From Draconibacterium sp. (GTDB lineage Bacteria > Bacteroidota > Bacteroidia > Bacteroidales > Prolixibacteraceae): a stretch of 64,000 nt of DNA. The stretch is from the NCBI GenBank assembly GCA_016705335.1, contig JADIYN010000027.1, positions 30,485-94,484 on the forward strand, in the 5' to 3' direction. The stretch's first letter is position 1. Every line of letters starts with the position of its first letter. Below, in pieces: positions 1 to 9,646 of this stretch. A program made the translations under genes and the position numbers. Under the pieces are notes generated by a model, which saw only the letters and a list, made by a program, of their open reading frames with translations, searched no databases and was not told the origin of the DNA.

Positions 1-78
1 ATAATTCTTAAACATTAATCCTTGTTTGTGGTTTTTTAGAATGAAAACTTTATAGGCTTTTCGGTATATTTGTTAAAC

Positions 79-909
79 ATGAATGACTTAAACATAAATA
101 TAAAAACCAAAATATTGAGATTCAACCTGTTATTGATATTGATATTACTTACCTTAAGTTTGTTTGCGCAGGAAGTTGTTAATCCGGTTGCAAACAGCAA
201 TGAAGTTGAAATTGGAGTTGTTGAACATCTCAATGATTTTTTACCTGATAGTATTTCATTAATAAATGAGGAAGGGCAGCAGGTTTGGCTTGCTGATATT
301 ATTGACAAACCCAGTGTAATTAATTTTGTTTATTACCGTTGTCCGGGAATTTGCAGCCCACTAATGGAAGCTGTTGCAGGGGTTATGGATAAATCGGATT
401 TGGTTCCGGGAGTTGATTACCAGGTTTTAACTATCAGTTTTGATCCACACGAAACCATTGATCTGGGAATCCGCAAAAAATCGAATTACCTTAATTTAAT
501 GTCAAATAAAGTTGAGGAAGCAAAAAAAGGCTGGTTGTTTTTTACAAGCGATAGTGCCAGTATTGCAAGGGCAACCAATGCAACAGGGTTTAAATACCAG
601 CGTACAGGAAACGATTATTTGCATGCAGCCTCGTTAACAGTTGTTAGTGCAGAAGGTAAAATTACAAGATATCTGAATGGTTTGTATTTTCTGCCTTTCG
701 AATGGAAAATGGCGATTGTGGAAGCATCAAAAGGGAAGTCGGGACCAACACTTAATAAAGTGTTACGGTTTTGCTATTCATACGATCCAGTTGGACAAAC
801 GTATGTGATGAATGTTACAAAAATTACGGGAACTATAATCCTGTTTTTTGCCATTTCATTATTGTTGATATTAGTTTTTAAATCCAAGAAAAAGAAAAAT
901 TTAATTTGA
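79..909 (+). CDS. SCO1/SenC-type copper chaperone
   Basis: Membrane-anchored thioredoxin-fold protein of the SCO1/SenC family, which delivers copper to the CuA site of cytochrome oxidase subunit II. The copper-binding CPGIC (Cys88 and Cys92) and the distal histidine in DYLHAAS (about His182) are all present. The N-terminus has a hydrophobic signal or anchor segment ending near LFAQE, and a second hydrophobic segment followed by a KSKKKK tail lies at the C-terminus. An in-frame TTG at 70 is an alternative start; I prefer the ATG. It sits directly upstream of the oxidase genes, with its stop six bases before the subunit I ATG, so the genes are probably co-transcribed. The reading frame is intact. 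Confidence 0.9.
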   Translation: MNDLNINIKTKILRFNLLLILILLTLSLFAQEVVNPVANSNEVEIGVVEHLNDFLPDSISLINEEGQQVWLADIIDKPSVINFVYYRCPGICSPLMEAVAGVMDKSDLVPGVDYQVLTISFDPHETIDLGIRKKSNYLNLMSNKVEEAKKGWLFFTSDSASIARATNATGFKYQRTGNDYLHAASLTVVSAEGKITRYLNGLYFLPFEWKMAIVEASKGKSGPTLNKVLRFCYSYDPVGQTYVMNVTKITGTIILFFAISLLLILVFKSKKKKNLI

Positions 910-914
910 ATTAT

Positions 915-2524
915 ATGCAAAATGTACATGCTGCGAACGAAGCAAACTACCTGACCTATCAGGGAAAATATAAAGGTTTGCTCGGATGGATTTTATCAAC
1001 CGACCATAAACGGATCGGTTTGCTTTATTTATATTCAATTATGACCATGTTTTCCGTTGGAGTTTTATTGGGACTGGCAATGAAATTTGAATTGCTTGCT
1101 CCCGGCAAAACCATTATGGAAGCGAAAACCTACAATGCTACTTTTACGGTACATGGTGTTATTATGATTTTTATGGTTGTGATACCAGGTTTGCCGGCAG
1201 TTTTTGGTAATTTTTTAATGCCAATTATGATTGTTGCCAAGGATGTGGCTTTTCCTAAACTAAATTTACTTTCATGGTGGTTATATGTTTTGGGAGTTTG
1301 TTTGGTATTGTCAGCTATTTTATTTGGGAATGGTACCCCCGACACAGGTTGGACTTTTTATGCTCCTTACAGTTTTAAAACCGGAGCGAATTTACTCCCG
1401 GCGGTCTTCGGGGCATTTGTGCTGGGTTTCTCATCCATCCTGACTGGTCTGAATTTTCTGGTTACCATTCATCGATTACGTTGCCCCGGTTTAACATGGT
1501 CAAAACTGCCATTATTTGTTTGGACTTTATATGGCACTGCCTGGATTCAGTTACTGGCAACACCGGTTATTGGAATTACACTTGTATTGATAGCGCTTGA
1601 ACGTATATTTGGGTTGGAGTTTTCGATCCGGCACTTGGCGGAGATCCAATTCTTTACCAACATTTATTTTGGATTTATTCCCACCCTGCAGTTTATATTA
1701 TGATTCTGCCTGCAATGGGAGCAATTTCTGAAATCATTCCAACTTTCTCGCAAAAACAGATTTTTGGATACGTAGCCCTCATCGCTTCAACAATGGCAAT
1801 TGCCTTTGTAGGTTACCTGGTTTGGGGCCACCACATGTTTACAGCCGGAATGAGTGGAACAGCACAATATTTTTTCTCTTTGCTCACTTTTATTGTTGCC
1901 ATCCCGAGTGCAATTAAAGTATTTAACTGGATTGCGACCTTGTATAAAGGCTCAATTAATGTTCAAACTCCACTGTACTGGGCAGTATCTTTTATTTTTG
2001 TTTTTCTTATTGGAGGATTGAGCGGATTGGTTTTGGGTGCACTTGCTGCCGATGTTCATGTGCATGATACAGCATTTGTCGTGGCACATTTCCATTACAT
2101 TGTTTTTGGCGGAACAGGGTTTGCTTTTTGCTGCAATACATTACTGGTTTCCAAAAATTTATGGACGCATGTATGATAAAACCTGGGCTAACACAGGTTG
2201 GTTGATATTTTTCATTGGTTTTCTTGCCTTATACACTCCAATGTTTTATTTGGGAATGATGGGAATGCCGCGTCGTTATTACGATTACATGGAAGAATTT
2301 CACAGCGGAAATATCCTCAGTACTTTCGGTTCATGGATTATGGTTACTGGGTTCATCATCATTTTGATAAACCTCATCCGCTCCGCCAGAAAAGGGCCAA
2401 AAGCTGAAATGAATCCCTGGCATGGAAAAACATTGAATGGACCGTATCTTCACCACCTTCACTGGAAAACTTTGATGAAATTCCTGTAATTGCCGAAGAT
2501 GACGGACCATATAACTATAAATAA
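915..2524 (+). CDS. ctaD: Cytochrome c oxidase subunit I (frameshifted)
   Basis: Heme-copper oxidase subunit I, about 535 residues when repaired, the catalytic membrane subunit holding low-spin heme, high-spin heme and CuB. Visible landmarks are STDHKRIG at the N-terminus, [10 protein letters not shown] with a heme-ligand histidine, WIYSHPAVY with the CuB histidine and the cross-linked tyrosine, GHHMFTAGM with the two CuB histidines, and [10 protein letters not shown] with the heme ligands. YSHP instead of GHPE puts it in the A2 group of type A oxidases. Frame breaks lie near 1620 (T run), 2125 (T run) and 2435 (missing G); after repair the tail reads to the stop at 2522-2524. An alternative TTG start is at 906. 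The breaks are probably sequencing errors because all motifs are conserved across them. Confidence 0.92.
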
Positions 2525-2539
2525 ACCAAAATTGAATTT

Positions 2540-3158
2540 ATGGAACAAAATGCACATACTGAACACACACACTATGATGCGGAAGCTTCAAAAATAGGAA
2601 TGTGGCTGTTTATTTTTACTGAATTGCTCCTTTTTGGAGGGCTTTTCATTGTATATTCCGTGTATCGGTTTATGAACCCTGAGGCTTTCACCTGGCAGCC
2701 AATGAACTGAACAGGACAATTGGCGCAATAAACACTATTTTGCTTTTGGTAAGCAGTATGACAATTGCAATGTCAACCTCTACACTTCAACTTAAAAAGA
2801 AAGGTGCAACAATTGGGTTGCTGGCAATTACAATCATTATTGGAATCGTATTTCTTGTAAATAAATATTTCGAATGGGGAGTGAAGTTTGAACATGGAAT
2901 CTGGCCCGGATCGGAACATTTGTTAAATGACTTCAGTAAGGGCGAAATACTGTTTTTTGGGCTTTATTTTGTAATGACAGGATTACATGCACTGCACATA
3001 ATTATCGGGTTGATATTTATTCTGTTTGCGTGGTTCGCGTTCCAAAAGGTACAATTAACGAAAACCGTGCAGCTCTCCTTGAAAATGCAGGTTTGTACTG
3101 GCATTTGGTCGACCTTATTTGGATTTTCCTTTTCCCCTTATTTTATTTAATAACCTAA
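2540..3158 (+). CDS. ctaE: Cytochrome c oxidase subunit III (frameshifted)
   Basis: Heme-copper oxidase subunit III, a multi-helix membrane subunit that stabilises subunit I. The N-terminus is [13 protein letters not shown], followed by [15 protein letters not shown], typical of the first helix of the family. The end, [19 protein letters not shown], carries the highly conserved WHxVD signature of subunit III. One base is missing near 2688 (the frame then continues from FHLAANELN) and another near 3048 before the conserved C-terminus. Length after repair is about 205 residues, normal for the short bacterial form. It lies 15 bases after subunit I and 13 bases before subunit IV, so it belongs to the oxidase operon. 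Confidence 0.88.
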
Positions 3159-3171
3159 TAACTAAAATAAT

Positions 3172-3456
3172 ATGTCTGAAGAAAAACACCATGTTGTGCC
3201 TTACCGCGTTTATGTTATAATCCTTTTAGCGTTGATAGCACTGACATTTTCGTCAATCGAGATTACAAGAATTGAACTGGGAGCATACACAGTTGCAGGG
3301 GCATTGATTTTTGCAAGTATTAAATCTTACTTGGTTTTAACCTATTTCATGCACCTCAAGTACGATAAAAAATACATTGTGGCAATGGTTGTATTTGTAT
3401 TTGCCCTATTTCTTGTTGTGATAATAATTACTTTTTTAGATTATTTATATAGATAA
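3172..3456 (+). CDS. Cytochrome c oxidase subunit IV-like protein
   Basis: Small membrane protein of 94 residues with three predicted transmembrane segments, matching the prokaryotic subunit IV family (CyoD/CtaF-like). The conserved helix contains ASIKSYLVLTYFMHLKYD; the K-x6-YFMHL pattern is typical of this family in Bacteroidota. It is a non-catalytic assembly or stability subunit. It is intact and sits between subunit III and subunit II, with five bases to the next start. Confidence 0.85.
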   Translation: MSEEKHHVVPYRVYVIILLALIALTFSSIEITRIELGAYTVAGALIFASIKSYLVLTYFMHLKYDKKYIVAMVVFVFALFLVVIIITFLDYLYR

Positions 3457-3461
3457 CAGAT

Positions 3462-4408
3462 ATGTATAGTCCAGAACTTACGCAAGCATCCAATTTTGTA
3501 CAGGGAGTTGATACAGCATTTCTTGTAATTTTGGGTATATCGTTCTTTTTCCTGATTTCTTTAACGGTTATAATGATTTATTTCATTTATAAATACAACA
3601 ATAAACGACATCCGGTAGCAACTCAAATTCATGGAAGTACACTCTTGAAATTGTTTGGACAGTTATCCCGTTTATTCTTACCATGGTGATGTTTTATTAT
3701 GGATGGGCTGGTTGGAAACCAATGCAAAAGCTCCGAAAGATGCGATGGAAGTAACTGTTATCGGGAGGATGTGGAATTTTAGTTACGAATATGAAAACGG
3801 AAGACGAACTGATACGCTTTTCGTTCCCAAAGATCAGGCAGTAAAACTTAACCTGAAAGCGATGGACGTTTTGCACAGTTTTTATATTCCGGCATTTCGG
3901 GTAAAACAGGATATGGTTCCTAACAAGAAAGATAATTTTATGTGGTTCATACCGCAACGCGTTGGTGTTTATGAAGTTTTTTGTGCCGAATACTGTGGTT
4001 TGCAACATTCATACATGTATTCAAGTGTTAAAGTAATGGAAAACAGCGATTTTCAGAAATGGATAACTGATACAACACAGGTTGCCGCTGCTGCAAATAT
4101 TGAATCGCCCGGAGCCACAGGAAAAAAGATTATGCAAAATATTGGTTGTTTTGCCTGCCACACCATTGACGGAACAAAATTAGTTGGACCAAGTTTTAAA
4201 GGAATATGGGAGAAGAACAAACTGTTGTAACCGGAAAGAAACAAGAAAAGTTAAAGTTGACGAAGAATATATAACCCGATCGATATACGATCCAAATGCG
4301 GATGTTGTAGAAGGATTTATGAAAGGTTTAATGGTTTCGTACAACGGGCAACTTTCGGAAGATGATATTGCAAGTATTATAGAATACCTTAAAACGGTAA
4401 GTAAGTAG
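3462..4408 (+). CDS. ctaC: Cytochrome c oxidase subunit II with fused cytochrome c domain (frameshifted)
   Basis: About 315 residues after repair. Order: N-terminal transmembrane hairpin (FLVILGISFFFLISLTVIM, then a second helix near VWTVIPFILTMVMFYYGW), cupredoxin CuA domain with an upstream His in MDVLHSFYIP and the ligand cluster CAEYCGLQHSYM, then a C-terminal c-type heme domain with CFACH and a distal methionine in GFMKGLM. This makes a caa3-type oxidase that takes electrons from a tethered cytochrome c. Frame breaks lie near 3650, 4208 and 4240. It ends with EYLKTVSK. The CuA ligands and the heme attachment site are intact, so the breaks look artificial. Confidence 0.92.
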
Positions 4409-4442
4409 GAGAAATCAGATGAAACCTGCGTGATAACAAACA

Positions 4443-5092
4443 ATGAAATATACAAAAAATATTTCCGAATTGGGCAAAGTACTTATTTCTTGGCCAATTG
4501 CTTTCCTTGCGTTTCGCACTACCGGGTACATCATGTTTACAGGCGAATTAAATTCTCAGGGTTGGTTATTGGCGCTGGGGGTTTTTTTATGTCGTGCAGT
4601 TCGAGCGCACTCAACCATTGGCAGGAAAGCGAAACCGATGCAAAAATGCCACGCACAAAAACCGCCCAATTCCTTCGGGTAAAATCAGCAGGAACGGAGC
4701 ATTTGCAGTTGCAGTTGGTTTTGCTGCAATTGGTTCGGCAATTTTAATTTTTACAAATCCAATTATTGCATTAATTCTGAGTTGGGTAACACTTTTCTTT
4801 TACAATATTGTTTATACTCCACTAAAAAAAGTATCAGCTTTTGCTGTAATACCCGGCTCCATGGTTGGTGCATTACCACCGATGATTGGCTGGGCAGGTG
4901 CTGGAGGAAGTTTGACTTCAGAAATTATTTTATTGGTGGCAACTTTCTTTTTTATTGGACAAATTCCACATTTTTGGCTGCTTCTAATGATGTTTGGCGA
5001 TCAATATAAACTGGCAGGAATGCCAAGTTTAAACCAGATTTTTAACGAAAATCAATTAAAAAGAATTACATATACCTGGGTATTAGTTGCTC
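4443..5092 (+). CDS. ctaB: Heme O synthase (protoheme IX farnesyltransferase), 3' truncated and frameshifted
   Basis: UbiA-superfamily prenyltransferase that farnesylates heme b to heme O for the oxidase. Visible: KVLISWPIAFLAF and the first aspartate-rich region (NHWQESETDAKMPRTKNRP after repair; the usual motif is NDxxDxxxDxxMxRT), then YTPLKKVSAFAVIPGSMVGALPP and FFIGQIPHFW, both typical of CyoE/CtaB. Frame breaks lie near 4510, 4590 and 4665. Recognisable sequence stops at ITYTWVLVA near 5090; the last helices (about 80 residues) are missing and the reading frame runs on into the antisense of the next gene. This is a real deletion or an assembly join. Confidence 0.85.
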
Positions 5093-5913
5093 TATTAAAA
5101 TCACTGCCGGAACTATCAAATCAACACGAACATAATCCATACCTTTCATTGTCATTCTTTCTTCACGGGTGGATTGAATCAGTTTTTCATAAATCATGTG
5201 GAAATCAGCAAGCAGTATTTCCTGTGTTTTTCGTAGTTTTTCGCCGGGATTAACTTTGTCAATCATATCGGCAATGGTATCAAAACGCACCGGAACAACC
5301 TACCAAAGTTTTTACATTTTCAACTTTACATTTTTCGAAAGCATTTTTATGTGCTTCAGTAAAAAGGTTTTGAAGGATTTTAATTTCTTCAGTTTGAATC
5401 GGATCAGAAAGATTGAACTTATTGATTACCCGCGCCATTCCGGTAGGTTGGCTTTCTTTCCAAAGCATTTCTTTTTTATGGGCAACAATCAGTTCGTTGC
5501 TGCCGCCGCCAATATCGAGAATTACAGCCTGGTTTTTAAGTTCGGAGAAAGCAAGTAAAACCCCTTTGAAAATAAGTTCGGCCTCTTTTTCGCCAGAAAC
5601 AATTTTTACCAGCCAACCTGAATTTTCACCCAATGCTTCAAGAAATTGTATTTTGTTATTGGCAGTGCGAACTGCCGAAGTTGCAATAACACGTATTTTT
5701 TCAACCTTGTATTTTTCAATTATTTCCTTCTGAATTTGAAATGATTTAATTGTTCTATCGATTGCTTCGGGGCTGATTTCATTGTCCTTGATTTTATTAT
5801 CGCCCAATCTTACATGTTGTTTGCTTTGGTGCAGAATGTTAAAACCGTTATGGTTTGTTTCTGCAATAAGCAAATTACAGGTATTGGTTCCAAGGTCGAT
5901 TAGCAAGTTTCAT
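5066..5913 (-). CDS. Ppx/GppA family phosphatase (frameshifted, 3' truncated)
   Basis: Exopolyphosphatase / guanosine pentaphosphatase N-terminal-domain protein of the ASKHA fold, acting on polyphosphate or pppGpp. Motifs: phosphate-1 IDLGTNTCNLLIAE, ATSAVRTANN, phosphate-2 ILDIGGGSNELI, GMARVI, GCSGAFDTIADM and RVDLIVPAVILIEQ. An extra T near 5284 breaks the frame, and a one-base error near 5908 separates the ATG at 5911-5913 (MKL) from the body. Recognisable family sequence ends at about 5090 (VILIEQ); the final LIPRYM is translated from what looks like heme O synthase DNA, so about 20-25 C-terminal residues are missing. It is convergent with that gene. Confidence 0.85.
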
Positions 5914-5945
5914 TGGTGAAAATAAAATCCTGAATTTAGTTCAAA

Positions 5946-8623
5946 TCAATGAATATTAAAAGTATAAATCCCGGCTTCAAGCGATATTTTCGTGTATTTT
6001 TCAAATACTTCTACAACTTTTGCTCCTTTCATTTTTGAAATTTCCTTTGAGTTTGAAATTTCATCAGTTTTTAAAAAAAGGTAGCAGAACTGTTTGGCGG
6101 AACAGAAACATCATAAATTAAATTGTCTGTTTCTTTCCCATTTCGAAATAATTTTTCCGAAGGTCAATCGTGACTCGCTTCAAAATGCTCAAGCGAAGGA
6201 ACAAAATTCGGTTTCAAAATGATGTTTTTAAAACCCGGATTTTCGGGGTCGGGGAAAATGCCACCTATCCCTTTGTAAAACCACGCGCCAATTTCACCAA
6301 ACATGATGTGGTTCATCGATAAATCTCTGTCGGATGTAATATCCCAATTTTCGTAAAGTGTTGTTGCACCGTTTTTTATCCACCAACCCCAAGATGGGTA
6401 GGTTTCCTGTAATGCAACTTCGTATGCCAGTTCAGCATATCCATTTTCGCTCAAAGCATTCAAAATTGCTTTAGTCCCTAGCAAACCAACGTCAATATGT
6501 TTGTTATCCTGAATTACACGGTTTGCAAGGTTTTCAGCGACTTTGCTTTTCAAACTGTCAGGAACAATTCCCCAGTACAACGCAACACTCAATTCAGTTT
6601 GCAAGCCGCTTCCGTAAATCCCCGTTTCTTTATTCAAATATTTTTTGTTGATCGCATTTTTTATTTTTCGGCTAATCCGGTGTATTTCTCAAAGTCGGAT
6701 TGATGTCCAAAAAGTTGAGCAGCTTTTGCCAAAATAGTAACATCGGTGTAATAATAAACTGAGGACGTAAACTCTTTTGGAGATTTCGATTTTACAGGAA
6801 CCCAATCACCCAATCCCCATTCGGTCAATCCTTCAGGGCTTTCTGAATTGATGTGATCGATATATCGTTTTATATTTTCGTAGCACAACTCAAGCAAATG
6901 CGAATCGCCATAAAACAGATAAATATTCCAGGGAATGATTGCAATAGTGCTTGTCCAATCGGGACCATTTGCCCATGTGTGACCCCAACCACTTGTTGGG
7001 ATTATTGCAGGCAAAACGCCATTCGGTTGTTGTTCATCGCGGTGGTCGGCCAACCATTTTTCATAAATCGTAATACCGTCAAAATTGTATAATCCCGTTT
7101 CAATGGCAATATGCGCATCGCCGGTCCAACCGTTTTTTTCGCGTTGCGGACAATCGGTTGGGTAGCCAAATAAATTGGATAAATATGAATTATTTGTGGC
7201 TTCCCATATTTTATCCAGGGTTGGGTTTGACGAATTAATTTTTCCGGCAACCGGAATATCGCTGTGCATGAAATAGGCTGTCAAACTTTCCTTGTTCAGT
7301 TCAATCGGTTTGCTGCTTTTCACCTCAACATATTGAAACCCTTTGTAATTAAAATGAGGCATAAATTCATCTTCACCACCACTTAAAATATAAATGTCGG
7401 TTGCAAACGGATCAGAATCATTGGTCGGTCGGTAATGAACATCAATATTCGACAAATCTGCTTTGCCATCTTTTCCCAACCGTTCAGCATGAATTAATCT
7501 AACTTCAGTTCCTTCTGCGCCTTTTATTTTCAGTTTTGAAACTCCTGAAACATTCCTACCAAAATCAAAAAGATAATTTGTGTCACTGAATTTTATCAAT
7601 TCATTTGTAGGAATTTCCTGAACATTTCGGATAGGATGCAGGTTTTGCGAAACAATATTGTTTGATGGCGAACTGACCGGAATCGCATCTTTCCAACTCG
7701 AATCATCAAATCCGGGATTGTTCCAACCGTTTTGTTTTAATCGCGCATCTTGGTGTTCAGCGGTGTAGATGCGAATCGGTTCCAGTTGAAATAATTTGTT
7801 TTGTACTATCAGAATAAGTAATGTGCAAATCCATACAGAATTTTGGGCGAGCGCGCCAAGGCGCTTCATCAAAATACCAAACAGCGGTGGATTGATGGTT
7901 GTACCAACCGTTTCCGAGCAAAACCCCAACTGCATTTTCACCTTCATGAAGCAAGTTTGTAACATCATGGGTAACATACAAAATACGTCTATCGAAACGC
8001 GTGTACATTGGGTCGAGCCGGTGGTTGCCCACTTTTCGCCATTAATATATAATTCATATAAACCGCCAACCGCAATATAAGCCCGGGCCGATTGAATGGT
8101 TTTAGATGCAGTAAATTCTTTTCGGAACCAGGGTGCAGGTTTCAAATCAATATCGCGGGTATCGCTTATCCAGTCGCCCTGCCAGTTTTTAATGTTCATC
8201 ATTCCTGTTTCGAAACCTGAAACTGGCGACCACTTTGAAGCGATGCCATTTTCGTCCCAGATTTTAACGCACCAAAAATACTTTGTAAAAGGATTTAACG
8301 AACTTCCGGCATAAACAGCCATTGAAAGTCCTGTATTTATTTTTCCTGAATCCCAATGATTTCCTTTCCCTTTTTCTATTGCAAGTGAATCGGTTCCAAC
8401 AATAATTTCATAAGCAGTTTGATATTTCCCCGGTTTATCGGTTTAAATCTGCCAAACAAAACGCGGATAAGGTGAATCAATCCCAATTGGATTCACCAAA
8501 TACTCACATTTCAAATTTGCAACTTGAACTTCGTTTTTCGATTTATGGCAAGAAAAGCCGATAAAAACAAGTACTCAGAAGAAAAAGGAAAAAGTTAACT
8601 GCTGAAAATTTTGAATAGTTCAT
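5946..8623 (-). CDS. Alpha-L-rhamnosidase, GH78, lipoprotein (several frame breaks)
   Basis: About 890 residues after repair. It begins with a lipoprotein signal peptide (MNYSKFSAV...FIGFSCHK). Then come an N-terminal rhamnosidase domain (NPIGIDSPYPRFVW, WCVKIWDENG), a carbohydrate-binding beta domain (DPMYTRFDRRILYVTHDVT), the concanavalin-like domain (YLFDFGRNVSGV), the (alpha/alpha)6 catalytic barrel with DCPQREKNGWTGDAH and WGLGDWVP, the likely base glutamate in NHIMFGEIGAWFY, and a C-terminal beta domain ending TFNIH. It would release rhamnose from glycans or glycosides at the cell surface or in the periplasm. Frame breaks occur near 8570, 8030, 7770, 6655, 6170 and 6065. At 8443-8445 a TAA stands in frame where AAA would be expected. 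Confidence 0.88.
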
Positions 8624-8664
8624 TTGATCACGGTTTGGGAATAAAGATAATTGAATTCCCTTTT

Positions 8665-8733
<69 letters not shown>

Positions 8734-8768
8734 CGAAATTCATTTAATTTGCACCTAAAAAATAATAC

Positions 8769-9483
8769 ATGGAATTTTTACTTCAACCCGAAACCTACAT
8801 TTCGCTTGTTACGCTTACATTTTTGGAGATTGTACTTGGTATCGACAATATTATTTTTATTTCGATAATAACCGATCGGTTGCCGCAGGAAAGTCAAAAA
8901 CGTACCCGGACAATCGGACTGATATTGGCTCTGTTAATGCGTATTATTTTGTTGTCGTTTATCACTTTTATCATTCAAATGAAAGAACCGCTTTTTACTA
9001 TCGGCGAACATCCATTTTCGGTACGTGACATAATTTTGCTTGTGGGCGGAACATTTCTATTAGCTAAAAGCGTGTCAGAAATCCACGAGAAAGTAGAGGG
9101 AGTGCACGAACAAAAAGTAACAACAAAAAAACATTCGTTTGGTTATGTAATCTTTCAGATTTTAGTGCTTGATATTGTGTTTTCATTCGACTCGATATTA
9201 ACCGCAATCGGGCTTTCCAAACAATTGCCAATAATGATTACTGCCATAATAATCGCAATGATTGTGATGATTTATTTTGTGGAAATAATTAGTCGTTTCA
9301 TCAATAAACATCCCACTTTTCAGGTGTTGGCACTTTCGTTTTTAATATTGATTGGATTCATGCTCATTTTAGACGGGTTCCATTTCGAAATTCCAAAAGG
9401 CTATATTTATTTTGCGCTGTTCTTTTCGGTAATGGTTGAAATGGTAAATATGAAATTGAGAAAAAGGAAAACCTGTAGCTTGA
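8769..9483 (+). CDS. TerC-family integral membrane protein
   Basis: Multi-pass membrane protein of the TerC/Alx group, related to tellurite resistance and now tied to metal (manganese) export in several bacteria. Two matching acidic helices are visible, EIVLGIDNIIFIS near residue 20 and DIVFSFDSILTAIG near residue 140, the usual paired signature with membrane aspartates. The family usually ends with a basic tail such as RKRKKPV. Here the tail KLRKRK runs out of frame near 9470; restoring one A gives KKPVA and a stop at 9481-9483. Read unrepaired, the frame continues to 9554 with a cysteine-rich tail that I think is spurious. Upstream is the unusual T-rich tract. Confidence 0.82.
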
Positions 9484-9497
9484 TTTATTTTTGTCAA

Positions 9498-9586
9498 TGT
9501 AACATCTGTTACAATCATGTTACATACCTCCAAAAGCCTTTATTTTCAGGGTAAAAAGTAACATAAAGACTGCACTGTGTAACATA
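9498..9586. promoter_or_regulatory. Cluster of TGTAACA operator-like sites
   Basis: A perfect inverted repeat TGTAACA-TC-TGTTACA (9498-9513) is followed by CATGTTACAT (9516-9525), AGTAACATA (about 9558) and TGTGTAACATAG (about 9577). All share TGTTACA/TGTAACA. They lie 60-150 bases upstream of the sugar porter start, just before a TACATTTG element, a position suited to an activator or repressor of the sugar locus. The binding protein is unknown; the hybrid two-component regulator of the same locus is one candidate. Confidence 0.5.
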
Positions 9587-9614
9587 GCTTAAATATGAAA
9601 ATTTAAAGTTGGTG

Positions 9615-9622
9615 TACATTTG
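9615..9622 (+). promoter_or_regulatory. Candidate -7 element of the sugar locus promoter
   Basis: TACATTTG matches the Bacteroidota -7 consensus TAnnTTTG and lies 25 bases before the start codon of the sugar porter. A clear -33 TTTG is not visible at the usual distance, which would fit an activator-dependent promoter. Confidence 0.4.
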
Positions 9623-9646
9623 AATTGAACTAAAACTTCAATTTCA

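Noticed and set aside
36..308. Minus-strand ORF of 90 codons
   Set aside because: Shadow of the SCO1 gene; low-complexity Ser/Asn translation without a signal or domain.
5092..5253. C-terminal extension of heme O synthase
   Set aside because: It is the antisense of the Ppx/GppA gene and has no similarity to the prenyltransferase family.
9498..9525. CRP- or FNR-type site
   Set aside because: TGTAACA-N2-TGTTACA has neither the TGTGA-N6-TCACA nor the TTGAT-N4-ATCAA form.
9484..9554. Cysteine-containing extension of TerC
   Set aside because: It follows the frame break near 9470; one restored A gives a usual basic TerC tail and a stop at 9483.
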